From NCBI GenBank assembly GCA_902729315.2, contig LR746265.1, positions 1,964,892-2,028,891 on the forward strand: a stretch of DNA of 64,000 nucleotides, given 5' to 3'. The notes beneath the pieces are model-generated. The model did no database searches, was not told where the DNA came from, and saw only the letters and a program-made list of their open reading frames with translations. The DNA comes from Spirodela intermedia (lineage: Eukaryota > Streptophyta > Magnoliopsida > Alismatales > Araceae). Shown here in pieces: positions 12,094 through 23,800 of the stretch (position 1 is the stretch's first letter; each line of letters begins with the position of its first letter). The position numbers and the translations under genes are program-made.

Positions 12094-12271
12094 CCACCAG
12101 TCTTATTGCCCAGCGTTGACTTTACATAATAGAGTAGGCTGTGGTCACCTCCACGATCGGTGCTCGGCATAGCAGGCGCTTACCACCGGTCTTATGGCCC
12201 AGCGTTGACTTTACAAAATAGAGTAGGCTCTGATCACCTCCACGATCGGTGCTCGGCATAACGGGCACTTC
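12094..12271 (-). repeat. 89-bp tandem duplication of the terminal RING exon segment
   Basis: Two adjacent copies, about 12094-12182 and 12183-12271, offset by 89 bases (the 10-mer CAGCGTTGAC recurs at 12111 and 12200). The right copy holds the functional end of the RING exon ([14 protein letters not shown] to the stop at 12211). The left copy, downstream of the stop, still encodes CRAPIVEV and a stop codon but has lost the first zinc-ligand Cys of the last pair (the KCPLC stretch reads KRLLC). It is thus a degenerate non-coding copy in the 3'UTR. Confidence 0.9.
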
Positions 12272-15200
12272 CCACCGGCTAGTACCAGTTCGTTGGCACA
12301 CTTCGAGCAAGTGCACATGTGCCCGCATCTGACAGAGAGAGACAGAGAGAGAGAGAGGGAGAGGTTAGCTGTCAACACGAACGATGCTCATTTACGGAAC
12401 AAGATGACGTGGGGAATGAGGATGTGCAGTACCTGTACAGCAAAGAATCGATGTGGCCGTCGCAGCAGATGCAGCACATTCCCTTCCTCGCGTGGGTCCA
12501 CTTGGATCCGTCCCCGGTCAGCACATCCCCCGCTCCTGAAACAATAGCTTCCAGGTCAACTCCTCACGTCGGCAAAGTTGCCTTTAAAGTATTAAAATCT
12601 TTCGAAGACTAATGGGGTACTCCAAAAGTGAAGATGAACAGTTTCACAGAGAGTTGGACTGAAATAAACAACTAAACGGCCAGAGAATCCCCGGAGCGTT
12701 GACCCTCCAACCACCGGCATCAGCTGTCGGCAGTAGACAATGAAACACTGTGGGCTTCTGAAAATTCTGTCGACGCCAATAGGAGCTGGTTTTCTACTTG
12801 CTCAAGTTTGATAATATAATCGCATTAAAGGAAAATTCACAGAAAATCGAGATCAAATATTAATATGCTTTCTCAATAGTATCCAGACCTTCTCTTCCAA
12901 GAGAGCGATTTAAAGCCGCCGAAACCTCCTGCCTCACTGACCGCTGCAGTTCCAATTGCATGTCCATGCAAGCCTCTAACATCCTCTGCATATGACTCAT
13001 ACCCTGCTGAAGTCTGGCCATATCGGCTCTCAGATCGTTAATAATTTCCCATTCCTGCAGCCACGCAACACCACATCCAGAAACTGTGAGATCAAAGAAG
13101 ACAAGACGTTAAAGAACTCGGTATGTATCAGCTCAATTCCAATCGTTGATTAGCCAAGAGCTTCAACATCTCAATCCCATGATGAATAATTGAGTCATCG
13201 TCCTTCCCACTAAAAATAAAATAAGACTACTGCAAATGATAAAAAATCGTCTAAATCACATGAAATGAGGGCGGCCATATCTGGACAAAAAAAAAAAAAA
13301 AAAGAAAGATCACATGATTCCTAAGAACAGCAGTTACCCGCTATTTTGGACACAAAGAAAGTGGGTAGTAATCTGAGAAAAGAACCGACAGACTAAACAA
13401 AAAAACTTGGATAATAAGTTAGAAATATTTATGGAGTCTCTTCCGAAAGCTCAGTCATCGGAGGATGACATAATGAGAGAGTTAAGGCAGAAAGTCAAAA
13501 GCAGGATGCTCACCATTTCCAATCGTTGGATGCTGTGCCGAGCCCAACTGCTGCTATGCAAACCCCGATGCCAAAGCGGCTGAGGAGGAGGCACAGGTGG
13601 AGGTGGAATGACAACACGGCGTCTAGTGGTAGGACCCTCCTGACCCTCATCCAGCTCCACTCTTTGAGCATCCCGAGGCCCCTCCTGTACAGCAGGAGTT
13701 GGAATGCTCCTTAGGAGACTGCGTTCAACTGGAGGGGGGCCTTGTCTTCGAACATGTGATTGAATCAGCTGGTCAAGATTATCACGAAAGCTACTTTGGA
13801 GAAGATTCGAAACGCTTCTCCTGCAAGAGAAGGAGACATGACACAAAATTTAGCAACAGGACAAAAAATGTATTCTGATGAGCAAGAAGACATTGCAGAA
13901 TGTTTGCAAATAAAAACCTGCTATGGAGTTCCCTGAGTTCCATGCTGTACACATTGTCGTCGTCCGGAGGTAAAAACCTATTCACCCTTCTGATAGGGAT
14001 AGACAGTTGACTTCTAGAATAATCAGATGTCCCCTGATCCCAGTCATGAACAGCCTCCCGGGAGTCATCTTCGTGCCACTCGTCTGCTGGAAGATGGCTA
14101 CCTTCTCCGTCGTCATTGGCTTCTGTTTCCCTAGTCCAGTTCTGATCTAAGTTAGCTTGCCAATTTTCATCCGATTCCCCTCCCGCGCCATCTTGCCATT
14201 CACTGATCCCGACTTCAGTGGATTCCGGCAAGTCACTTCTCTCACGCTCTGAAATTTCTTCCTGCCAGTTTCCTTGAGCCATGGAACCTTGAACAGCTAT
14301 ATTATCTTGGGAAACACTGCTCTCCAACATGCTTCTTTCAACTTCTGAAACTCGATGCATGACATTGCCCTCGTTTCTATGCTGGGACTGTTCAGAGTCT
14401 TCAGTTCTAGATCCTGCTGGGACCGTTGGTTGAGATTGATCAGTTGCGGTACTAGTAATTATATGTGTTGGTGAAACATCAGAATATGTACTGGTTTGAT
14501 CAGGAACAGCGTTCTGTGACCTAAAATGAAAGCCTTCCCTGTCAAAGAGACTAGATAATTAAGTGTAATCGAACTAATTGCAATGCTAGTTTATTCATCA
14601 AAGATTATCCAGAGAACACCATGGAAAATATGTAAAACAGATATAGATAGGCACAGAGATGTTAGGATCTACTCTCCCTTCTGCTGGGCTCTAGTATTTG
14701 CTTGTATGAAAAACGAAATCATCTTTCCTCTTCATTTGTTAGCAGTGGAAATTGAAAAAATTCCGACTGTAAGCATATGCGACTTAAGTTTATTAAGGTG
14801 ATCTGGGTTTGGTTAGTGTTCATGAAAGTTAATCTCGATAGAATCCATGAACTAGACCTCGGATTCCTGTCAATGTCCTTCCTAATAAGAGTCAGCTTCC
14901 CTGGACAGATACTGATGGGTAGCTTGGTCACACGGGACTCAGCAGATTCATAAGCAGAGACATCCAACACAGCTGAAGGTCTCCCCTTCCTCTCTCTTGT
15001 TGGGGGGATTACCGATGGTCTGAAAGATACAATGTCTACCAATAGGTTCAAGGAGCAAGAAAAGAGGGAAAGAAGGGGCGGGGGATGAATATGCTCTTTC
15101 ATTTTCATGTTTACTTAGGCCACTCACCGAATTATACGAATGAAGAAGAAATAAGTAGATGAACATAGTTATTTTTTCAAGTTCCTAGGCCCCAGCTACG

Positions 15201-18200
15201 TGAACTCTTCAAACAGAAGCCCAAATGTTGGACAAGACCAAAATTCAGATTAGATTTCAACGGTCTAGGCTGAAATAGTTTCATTGTGCTAGTAAACAAA
15301 CTAACCCAGCTAATTTGATAGAGCAATCTGCTGGAGTGACAAGCAATCTTGAATTGTTAGAAACTTAACATCGACAACAATCAAAACAGGAAATAAAACC
15401 GTTACAATAACTCACAATGAGATTTACAAGCTTTAAATGCAATATCCCTTTTATCAGAATGGTTGGATAAGCTTCTTGAAGGCTGGGGTAGCCATTTAAA
15501 ATTGGAACTCATGACTTCAACACTTTTAACAATATTTTCTTCGCCTAGATTGATGAGATTTTTGTGTTTAGTATTCAGCATAAGTGCTTTATGAGGCAGG
15601 GTTAAAGTGCAGTGCGTTAGGTGATTATTGCTAGCTCAAGGTCATATTCCGACTTTGAATTTAGTTTGACCCGTTTATTATTTTTCAATAGGATAAAGGC
15701 TTTAGTTTGTTTAATCTGAAGAAAATTATTACAAAAAAGTCATTTAAATTATTATCAGACTTTGACGCAAGCCTTTTAAAAAGATGAAATCTAGAATCAA
15801 GATCTTCCATCTAATGATCTTGGAATAGTTAAAATAATATTATATTCCATGAATTCCTATCTTACAATAAAATCGAAGGCAATTATATTGCGATCATGTA
15901 GCACAAGAATTAACAGTGAATTTCAAATACTGCATTCAGGTTGCTTCTGTCAATATTAAATTCATATATTAAGCAATTATTTCCTAATTAGGATAACAAA
16001 CAATATCAAGGACTTGTGCTTAGCTAAGTGGTCTAATTGTTTTTCCCAAGTGGTCCACAACATGAATAGATAATGTAACCTTGAAACAGATTGGTTTGGG
16101 ATGCGAATCTACAAGACAAGATAAGATATCATCCACTTTCAGGATAACATAAACCTGCAGCATTGTCATGACATACTGGAGTCCAATATCTCTTCTCAAA
16201 AAGGAAAAGAACCAAGATGTAGTCTCCTCCACAAGAAAGATCTAAGCGATAGTGAATCATATATCATCTGTTCCAAAAAAATAAGCCAGCAGGATTTCAA
16301 AAAGAAAACTGATTCCAGTCGGTTCTTGTTCCAGTTCATCTCGGGAGCCAGTGAGTTCTGTTCTGTGCACAGCCCCTGCTTTCTGATTGAGTAAAATATA
16401 TTAAACTATTTTGAAATATTTTAACCAGTTTCACCTTCTTCTAGTCTTCTGGCTTGATGGGCCAACTCTAGAAATTATAAGTCTAGCGTTTACACAGTTA
16501 AACCAATCTAAATGGCGTAAATGGGATTAGTTGGTTTTGCTCCAGTTTGACTGATTCTTTAATTCCGTAGCTAACACTAGGGTGGAGCATATGTCCTTCG
16601 AACAGAAATTACTATGTAGGATTGACACAGAAAAAATACACGATTTGGCAACTGTATCAAGGTTCTTACAGAGAGGTTGCCTTAAGAAGTGCTATCATAT
16701 GTATACACTAGAAGGCAAAAAATTCTCCCGATATCATGACAGCACCTCTTTAGTTCGTTAAGAAATCAGAACCGAATGCATTGATTAATCAGCTTAACCA
16801 AACAGGCCAGGGTATCTACCTATTCTCATCATGGTTCATCCAACCTTAATCAGCTGAGGCTGGGAACAAAAAAATGCAAAAAAATTATTGAAACACATAT
16901 CTTAGTCATATTCGACAATGCATAACTCATATCTTTCCGCATTGCTTCCATGTACATTCTTATTGCGTGTACATTGTTTCTGCTTTCCTCTTTCTTTCAA
17001 AAGCATTTATTTATTAGTAATGATTATACAGAAATAAGTACTTCGGTCTCATTGAGGATATCTTAGTCATCTCAAGTAGCTTTAGGAGATCTTATGCAGT
17101 ATAGTTTCTACCACTGCCATTTCCATAATAGAAATATTAGAAAAGAACATTTTATGATCTTCATCTTCATTCATCATAGTATTCCAACTGGTTTCATCTT
17201 GCTCATCAGACCTGAGGTTCAAAATGTTGGCATGACATGCACCTTATTCATAGACCTAAGTGTACACTGAGATATCGGCTTGAGTGGCTCACTTGAATAT
17301 TACAATCGTGCTTTCAGATTGAGTATCCAACAACTTCATCTAATATGCCACATTTATGAATGAGAAGCAACTGATGTGTCCTTATGGTAGCACGGTATCT
17401 TCTAACTGACTGGGAGACATTCTCATCTTCTAGCTATTTTTTGAATAAAATACACAAATAGCATAAAATAATTCTTTATTGAACCATCTTGCTGTAGATT
17501 TTACCTCTATAATCAGACATATTTACTTCAACGATCATTTTTTAAATAAGTGGATGACGGAATCCAATTTTCTTCAACGTGCAGAGTTGCAATGTAAATC
17601 CCGTTAGGAACTATGTAGAGAAGGACAGGGTACTGAAGTTGGCAAAGTCATCTCAGAGTTGGGTGATTAGCACAAACCCTGTTTCCAGGAAGCAGAAATT
17701 CTGCAAAGCTAAGACTAAAAAACAGATTTAAGGGCCTCAAATAGAATTAATAATTTATCAGTTGAACTATGTCCGCATGTTCTTCAAAGGGCATCCAACA
17801 ATTACTGTTCAGAATATCAACTACGAATATAGAAAAAGAGTACCACAAAGCAAAAATGATAAGAACGCTTCCGCACCTCAGAGCAGAGACTGGATGACGC
17901 TGTCTTAGCTGGCCTAATTCTGAAGCTGCCACAGATGGCGGCCTCCCCCCTTCAGCAGGAGCCCCGCTACGCAAGAATCTTCCTCTAAGAAGAGACTAGA
18001 CAAAATTACACAGTCAGATAAGATATGATGATCAACTAGATTAGATGAACAGGTCACAATTTTCCTGATTACTCCTGGGTAGGACCGACATAGGAGACAA
18101 AAAAAACATTATGGGATTACAACCATAGATTTTTTATAAATGCTAACACGCAGATCGATTTACCTAAGAATAAACTCAGAATGATAGAGTATAATCACCA

Positions 18201-19706
18201 CAACTTCCAAATGAGGACATGAAGTTTGAGGAGTTGTTAGCAGACTATTTTCTGATGGTTAATGGTTTTTTCCATATATTAATTTTAAGTTATTATTTCA
18301 AAGTGAAAGTTACATCAATTAGAAAACAAATATTTCAAAAAGAACAAACTCAAGGGAGGATACAACAGAAACATCGTTCAATAACGTTCGCCCATTAAAA
18401 TAAAGAATAATTCAAAACCACAACATTTGACAAATAATCTAAATGTTCATTTTACAGATGGTTCAATATTTCGACATGATTTCCTCCTATAGGATATTTT
18501 CTCTCAATATTAGGCACAAGTTTAACTTTTTTTGACAAGTAAAAAGCCAATTTATATCAACAAAAATAAGAATATGCCACTGACCTGAATTCGATTGCGG
18601 TGAACAAACTGTGAAACAGCACGGTGCTCTGACAAGCCCTGAAGTTCCCTTTGTCTCTCTGCCGCAATTCTTGTAATCAGATCAATCCGTGCTTGCCTTC
18701 CACGTAGTCCTAGTGGCTCTCTTCTGACATTCTCAGGTTGGCTGTCCTCGCGATCTGCAACTAATTCACCCCCTCTGTAGTCGACCCTATCTTGATCCCG
18801 TTCCTCCCTTCTCACGGCTCGTGCTTCCCTCCGCTCACTTGTCATTTGCATCCACTCTCTCACGAGCCTTACTCTCTCACGTTCAGTCTCTCCAAGCCAC
18901 TCAGCTCTAGGACTCTCATTCCTCTGAGAAGAGATTCGAGACCCAGGCTCAGACGTGCCACTCTCCACTGTCCAGCCTCGCACAATTTGCCTGACCCTTT
19001 CTCCATCACCTTCCCCAAGGTCAGGCGATTGCTCCCTACCAGGCCTTGGACCTTCCCCTTCTTCCTCTTCGATCTCTCTGTCAACAGCGGGCAACAACCC
19101 GTGAGACATTTGAGAGACATCTTCGTCGCTCTCACTTGAGCCATTTCCCATACCGTTTGACACCTCCCTCTGCGGCTGCCTCCCCCCAGACTCACCCTCA
19201 AGCTCTCTCCACCTTTGCAAAACTGAAGACGGGCGAGTAGCAGTCGGTCGTTCCGCATCCGTGACCTCGCCCGCACCGCCCGTTGGGGTAGTCCGCCGAG
19301 AATCCCTGAGGAATGATGATACCAGCATGGAGACCGTGTGGAGGCCTGCAAGCGCCATGAGCTCGGACTCACGATTCCGCCTCTCGATAGTGGTTATCAT
19401 CTCCTCGGCTTGGCGGGCGACCCATCGGCTGAGGATTCTGGAGTGACGGCGCCGTGCAGCGGACGTCTCCGCCAGGTCTTCCCCCTCCAGGTCCGAGCGT
19501 CGTCGCCGGCGGATAAGCTGGTCAGGTCCGTCGACGGAAGCCGAGTCATCGTCGTCCTCCTCATCGTGTGCAGTGGAGCACGACGCGAGGGCAGCGCTCA
19601 TGCAGCCATCAAGATGATCCCTGACAAGCTCCTCCAGTCCCCGGCGGAAATCGGCGCCGGGGACAGTCGCCGCTGCATCCCCTTGTTTCTGGCGAAATTC
19701 CGTCAT
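12211..19706 (-). CDS. Large RING-type E3 ubiquitin ligase (At5g04460-like)
   Basis: Seven exons (minus order): 18585-19706, 17877-17995, 13918-14538, 13514-13820, 12889-13054, 12433-12535, 12211-12328; phases add up to 851 residues. The N-terminal region is acidic and Arg-rich; the conserved block HRNRIQ / [11 protein letters not shown] is split by intron 1, followed by [15 protein letters not shown] / EGF across intron 2, and [19 protein letters not shown] coiled-coil helix ([20 protein letters not shown]) precedes a C-terminal C3HC4-type RING (CCICC ... [10 protein letters not shown] ... CPLCRAP) in the last 60 residues. This architecture matches a plant family of RING proteins with a terminal RING and middle region of unknown structure; ubiquitin ligase activity is inferred from the RING. 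Intron 2 is long (about 3.3 kb) and contains an in-phase open stretch at 14858-15019. The terminal exon is partly duplicated downstream. Confidence 0.9.
13287..13303. repeat. Poly-A tract in RING gene intron
   Basis: Seventeen A residues in the intron between exons 13054 and 13514 of the RING gene. No flanking target-site duplication was seen, so it is treated as a simple homopolymer. Confidence 0.9.
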
Positions 19707-20842
19707 GGGCCGAGGCCCTTGAAGCTAATCCAAACACCGCGTTCCGCGCTAAGTTGTGACGAACGAAAACCCTAGGTGATTGTGGCGTCTGTGGCGCAGC
19801 AAGATCGACATAGACATTTGTGCCCTACAAGCGCAAGCTGGAAACTCGCGCCCGGCTGGAAAGAGAGCGAATTTGGGGAAGCAGGTAAGGGGAAAAAATC
19901 GGGTAGGGCGCGGCGCTGAAAACCTAATCAAAACGGGCGTTGTAGCAGGGGAAACGCGGAGGAGACCGGCGGCATACGCCGCACAGGGGGCGAGCGAGCG
20001 AGCAAGAGAGAGAAAGCGAGAGAAAGAGAGAGAGATGGAGGGGACATGGAGGTTTCCTTTTATGACAGAGATCGTCACGGCTGAGAGAGAAACTGTCGCG
20101 TCGCTGTTGACCCAGGGACGGATGAACGGCGACTTCAGAGGGAAGGGAAGGGGCGGGAGAAGAGAGAGGTAGAAGAAGAAGCAGGAAAACTGGGGCCGTA
20201 GGTGGGGGTGCCTTCACTTCCACGTCATATTTCATGAAAAGCCACCAAGATCGCCACGTGGAATTTCCGCCCCTATCTGGTAGCGCCAACCGAATTATAT
20301 AAACCGATCCATTTCCCCATATTTTTTGCAATTATTTGCGCATCGACAATTCGTGGCCGACCCGAATAACTTCGACGGCCGTGATCGTCGCTATTCCGAA
20401 TACGCATCTTAGAGAGAGAGAGAGAGAGAGAGGGGCGTTGAAAGATGCTTTTTCTCCCTCATGCCCCAAACGAGCAGTGACCGCTAAGCGGGTGCTACCA
20501 GGTATTAGGAGGGAAGTCGCGACCGGGTGGTTGTTGGTGGCGCCGAATTGGGCTGCGGGCTCTCTAATAGGCCTACCGACAGAAGCACCAATTCTGGGCT
20601 ACCTCCGGGGTCTTACTGGGCCGGCGACAGTGGGCTCATCTGTCTCTTCTCTTTCCTCGCTCTTGGGCTCGTTATTCCGGCTGACTGGGAACTGTCGTCA
20701 CGTAAGATTTGGGCATAAATGGGCCGTAAAGCTGGAATTCCGGCTTCCCCGGCCCAAGGAGATGCTGCTGTTGCTTGCGCAGATCTGGTGGCTTTATTTA
20801 CTCAGTGGACCACAGGGCTGGGATCCTTTTGGCGGGAAGGTT
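19707..20842. other. Intergenic region; promoter side of the RING gene
   Basis: Lies between two genes on the minus strand. A telo-box-like AAACCCTA occurs at about 19768-19775, in the presumed RING 5'UTR. GA-rich tracts occur at 20005-20034 and 20411-20432. A palindromic TTATATAA at about 20295 could serve as the TATA element for the RING gene. No coding sequence is supported. Confidence 0.45.
20411..20432. repeat. (AG)n microsatellite
   Basis: Eleven AG units followed by GGG, in the spacer upstream of the RING gene and downstream of the coiled-coil gene stop codon. Confidence 0.9.
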
Positions 20843-23800
20843 TCAGGAGAACCACCTCTTCTCTTTCTTGGTAGACTTGAGCTTCATCACCAGGTCTTCT
20901 CTCTGAGCCTCGACCTCTGCGTATCGGAGGCTCATCTGAAGGTAACGCTCACGCATCTCCTTCAACTCGGTCTCGAGCCGGTCGTCGCGCCCTCCGACTT
21001 GCGCGGCTTCTGCTGCAGAATTCTTGGATGCGTTCTCAGCGTTGGCTTCTTTCTCGGCGAGGAGTCTACACGACCGCATTACGTCAATAGATTAGTCATC
21101 TGGCGTGAAGCGTATACGATCTCAAGATGTATGGAGTGGGAATCATATTATGGTTCATATTTAGAACTTACCGTTTGAGTTGCTCTTTATACACGTTATT
21201 CGTCTCCAAAGCCTCGGCAAGTTCAGTTTGAAGGGGGATGATCTTTGCCTGCAGATCATCCATGTTCACACTCTGTGACCTCTCCATATTATGGGGTAGA
21301 CTTTTATCGGCCTGAAGATGGTAAAAGATCAATAAGATTGAATGATTCACTCTATCGCTTGGCCATGCAAAAAGCTGCAATAACACTGATGGTGACTGTG
21401 ATCCTAGATTGAGATTTAGATTCAATAACCATGCAATAGACGAAAAACATCTCGAATATTAAAGAAGCAAAAGCTCGGTACTCTGCTTCTCATGAATAAT
21501 TTGCATAATTACGTCGAATACAGAACAGCATTTGATGCCTACCACAGCTGGAAGCCTTTCTCCGTCTTCACTCTCAGTTTTGTTTGATCTGAGATCCTTC
21601 TCAAGCACTTGGACTTTTCTGGTGAGTTCATCCCTTTCTTCCTCAATGCACTGCATCTTTCGTTGATACTGGCTGTTTGATCTCTTCATCCGGCTTAGTT
21701 CGTTCTTCAGCTCCATTTCTTGAGCATGCAACGCTTCCTTTGCATTTAGATCGCATTCTAATCTCAAAAGCTTTTCTTCCAAGGCAACCCTGGTACGCCT
21801 ATCACCTTCCAGACCAAATAAGGCTTTCTGCATCGTAGAAATCTTCTCCTTGCATGAACTGTTCTCCGCTTTTAATTTCTCGCACTCTTCAGATATCACA
21901 TGCAGCGATTGTTCTAGTTTAGTCTTTTTAAACTTTTCTTCATCAAGGGAGCCCTTCAGGACTGTCACTTCATCTTGAAGCTGGGTTATCTTCGTCAGCT
22001 GAACCTTCAGATTGGAGACCTCCTCTAGTAGCTGCTGCTTCTCATATTCAGATGATTTAAGCTTCAACTCAAGCTCATTGGCTAACTTTTTAACCTTTTC
22101 TTCCTCAGACTTCATCTTCTCCATTTGCCTCTTCATATGCCCAATGTCAGCCATCAACATGTCTTCACTCTCCTTCGATGCATTGAGAAGACCAATCAAA
22201 CTCTGTGTGTTACTGCCAAACTCTTGCCTGATACTTTGTATCTGCATTTCATATGATTTAGCCTTAGATTGGATCTCTTGAAGACTGTTTTCCAATTTCA
22301 CTTTATCTGCTCGCAATTCGGACACTTCTATACCATCTGAAGTAACTGTTTCGTCTTCATTATGATTCAAAGATAGCTGCGCAGTCAAGTGTGCGATCTC
22401 CCGCTTGAGGTTCTCTAGTTCGGCTCCCTTTTCAAGTTCCATCTGATTTAGTAGGTCATTTGCTTGGCTGAGCTTCTCTTCATGTTCCTTCTGCTTTTGA
22501 AACATAGTCTCCACTTCAGAAAGGAGTGATCTTTCCTTAAAACTAGCGTCTTTCTGCAGCATTGAAAGTTTCGTCTCAAATATCTCAAGTTTATTACTGA
22601 AATCGGCATTCTTTTTTTCGGATTCGTTCAATTGGACCTCTAGGAGGGTAGAATGATCGTGCAACTCCAGTTTCTGCTTTTTCAAGTCGCTGGTTAATCT
22701 TTGTAGGGAACTACATTCTTCAATGAGGCTTTCAACTGTTACTTGTAATTTGGAATGAGATCTCTTTAGATACTCTGTCTCTTCTACTGCCTCTGTCAAC
22801 CGTCCTTGTGCAGCTTGCAACTTTTGATGTAGCTCCTCTTTTTCTTTCTCCATATCAGTGCCCAAGGTCTGAATCTCATCCCTGAGGTTCATCACAAGAT
22901 GTCTAGAGTTCTCCAACTCCAATCTACTAGACTCCTTGGCATTTGTCAAATAACGTAACTGGGCTTCCAGGCCAGATATACGTTCGGATAGCCCTACATT
23001 TTCCTTTTCCAGCTCTGTTATATGGAGTTCTAGTTCATGCTTGCCCTTTTCAAGCTCTTGTGACTTCCTTTCAAGTAATTTTTTAGCCAATATATGTGAA
23101 TCCATGCTGGTGTTGAGTTTCTGAATCTCCTTATTCATATCTTCCAAGCATTTAGAAGAAATATTATTATCTGTCAGTGCGATTCCCAAATCTTCCACCA
23201 ATTTACTTTTCTCGTCTTGAATACCAGAAAACAGATCTTCCAATTCCTGTTTCGTACGACTTTGAATGTCAATCTCACCTTCTTTCAATGAGATTCTGGC
23301 TTTCATTTCTTCCATGTCGGACATGCAACCCAGTAGATCCACATTGAGGTGCCTACTTCCGGACTCGAGCTCCCTTGTGAAGCTTCCTTCTTCTTCATTT
23401 GATACACAGCCTTTTATCTGCCCGTGGGTTTCCCATGAACTCTTATTTTTTTGTCCGATCTCTAAGTTTCCACCTTGAAACATGTCTTTGCATTGACAAT
23501 TTTTTGTCTCCAGTAGATTACTCAACAGACTTAAGCTTCTCATAATGATCTCTTCCTGATCTTTCTGACTGACCGAATCTATGTCGCAGGGAATTAAGTC
23601 GAGACTAAGTTCAGTTTCTGTATTTATATTTGACAGTGGAAAGCTTCTCATATGCAATAGAGAGAGGCGCACTTGATCATATATTGCGGGTAATACAGTC
23701 GAGATTTCTGAAAAGCAATCTTGCTGTCCATACTCTTTCATCTTTTTTCTAATATCGTTCAATTCAAGACTTTTCTTCTCCACCTCCTTTTGACTCTCAC

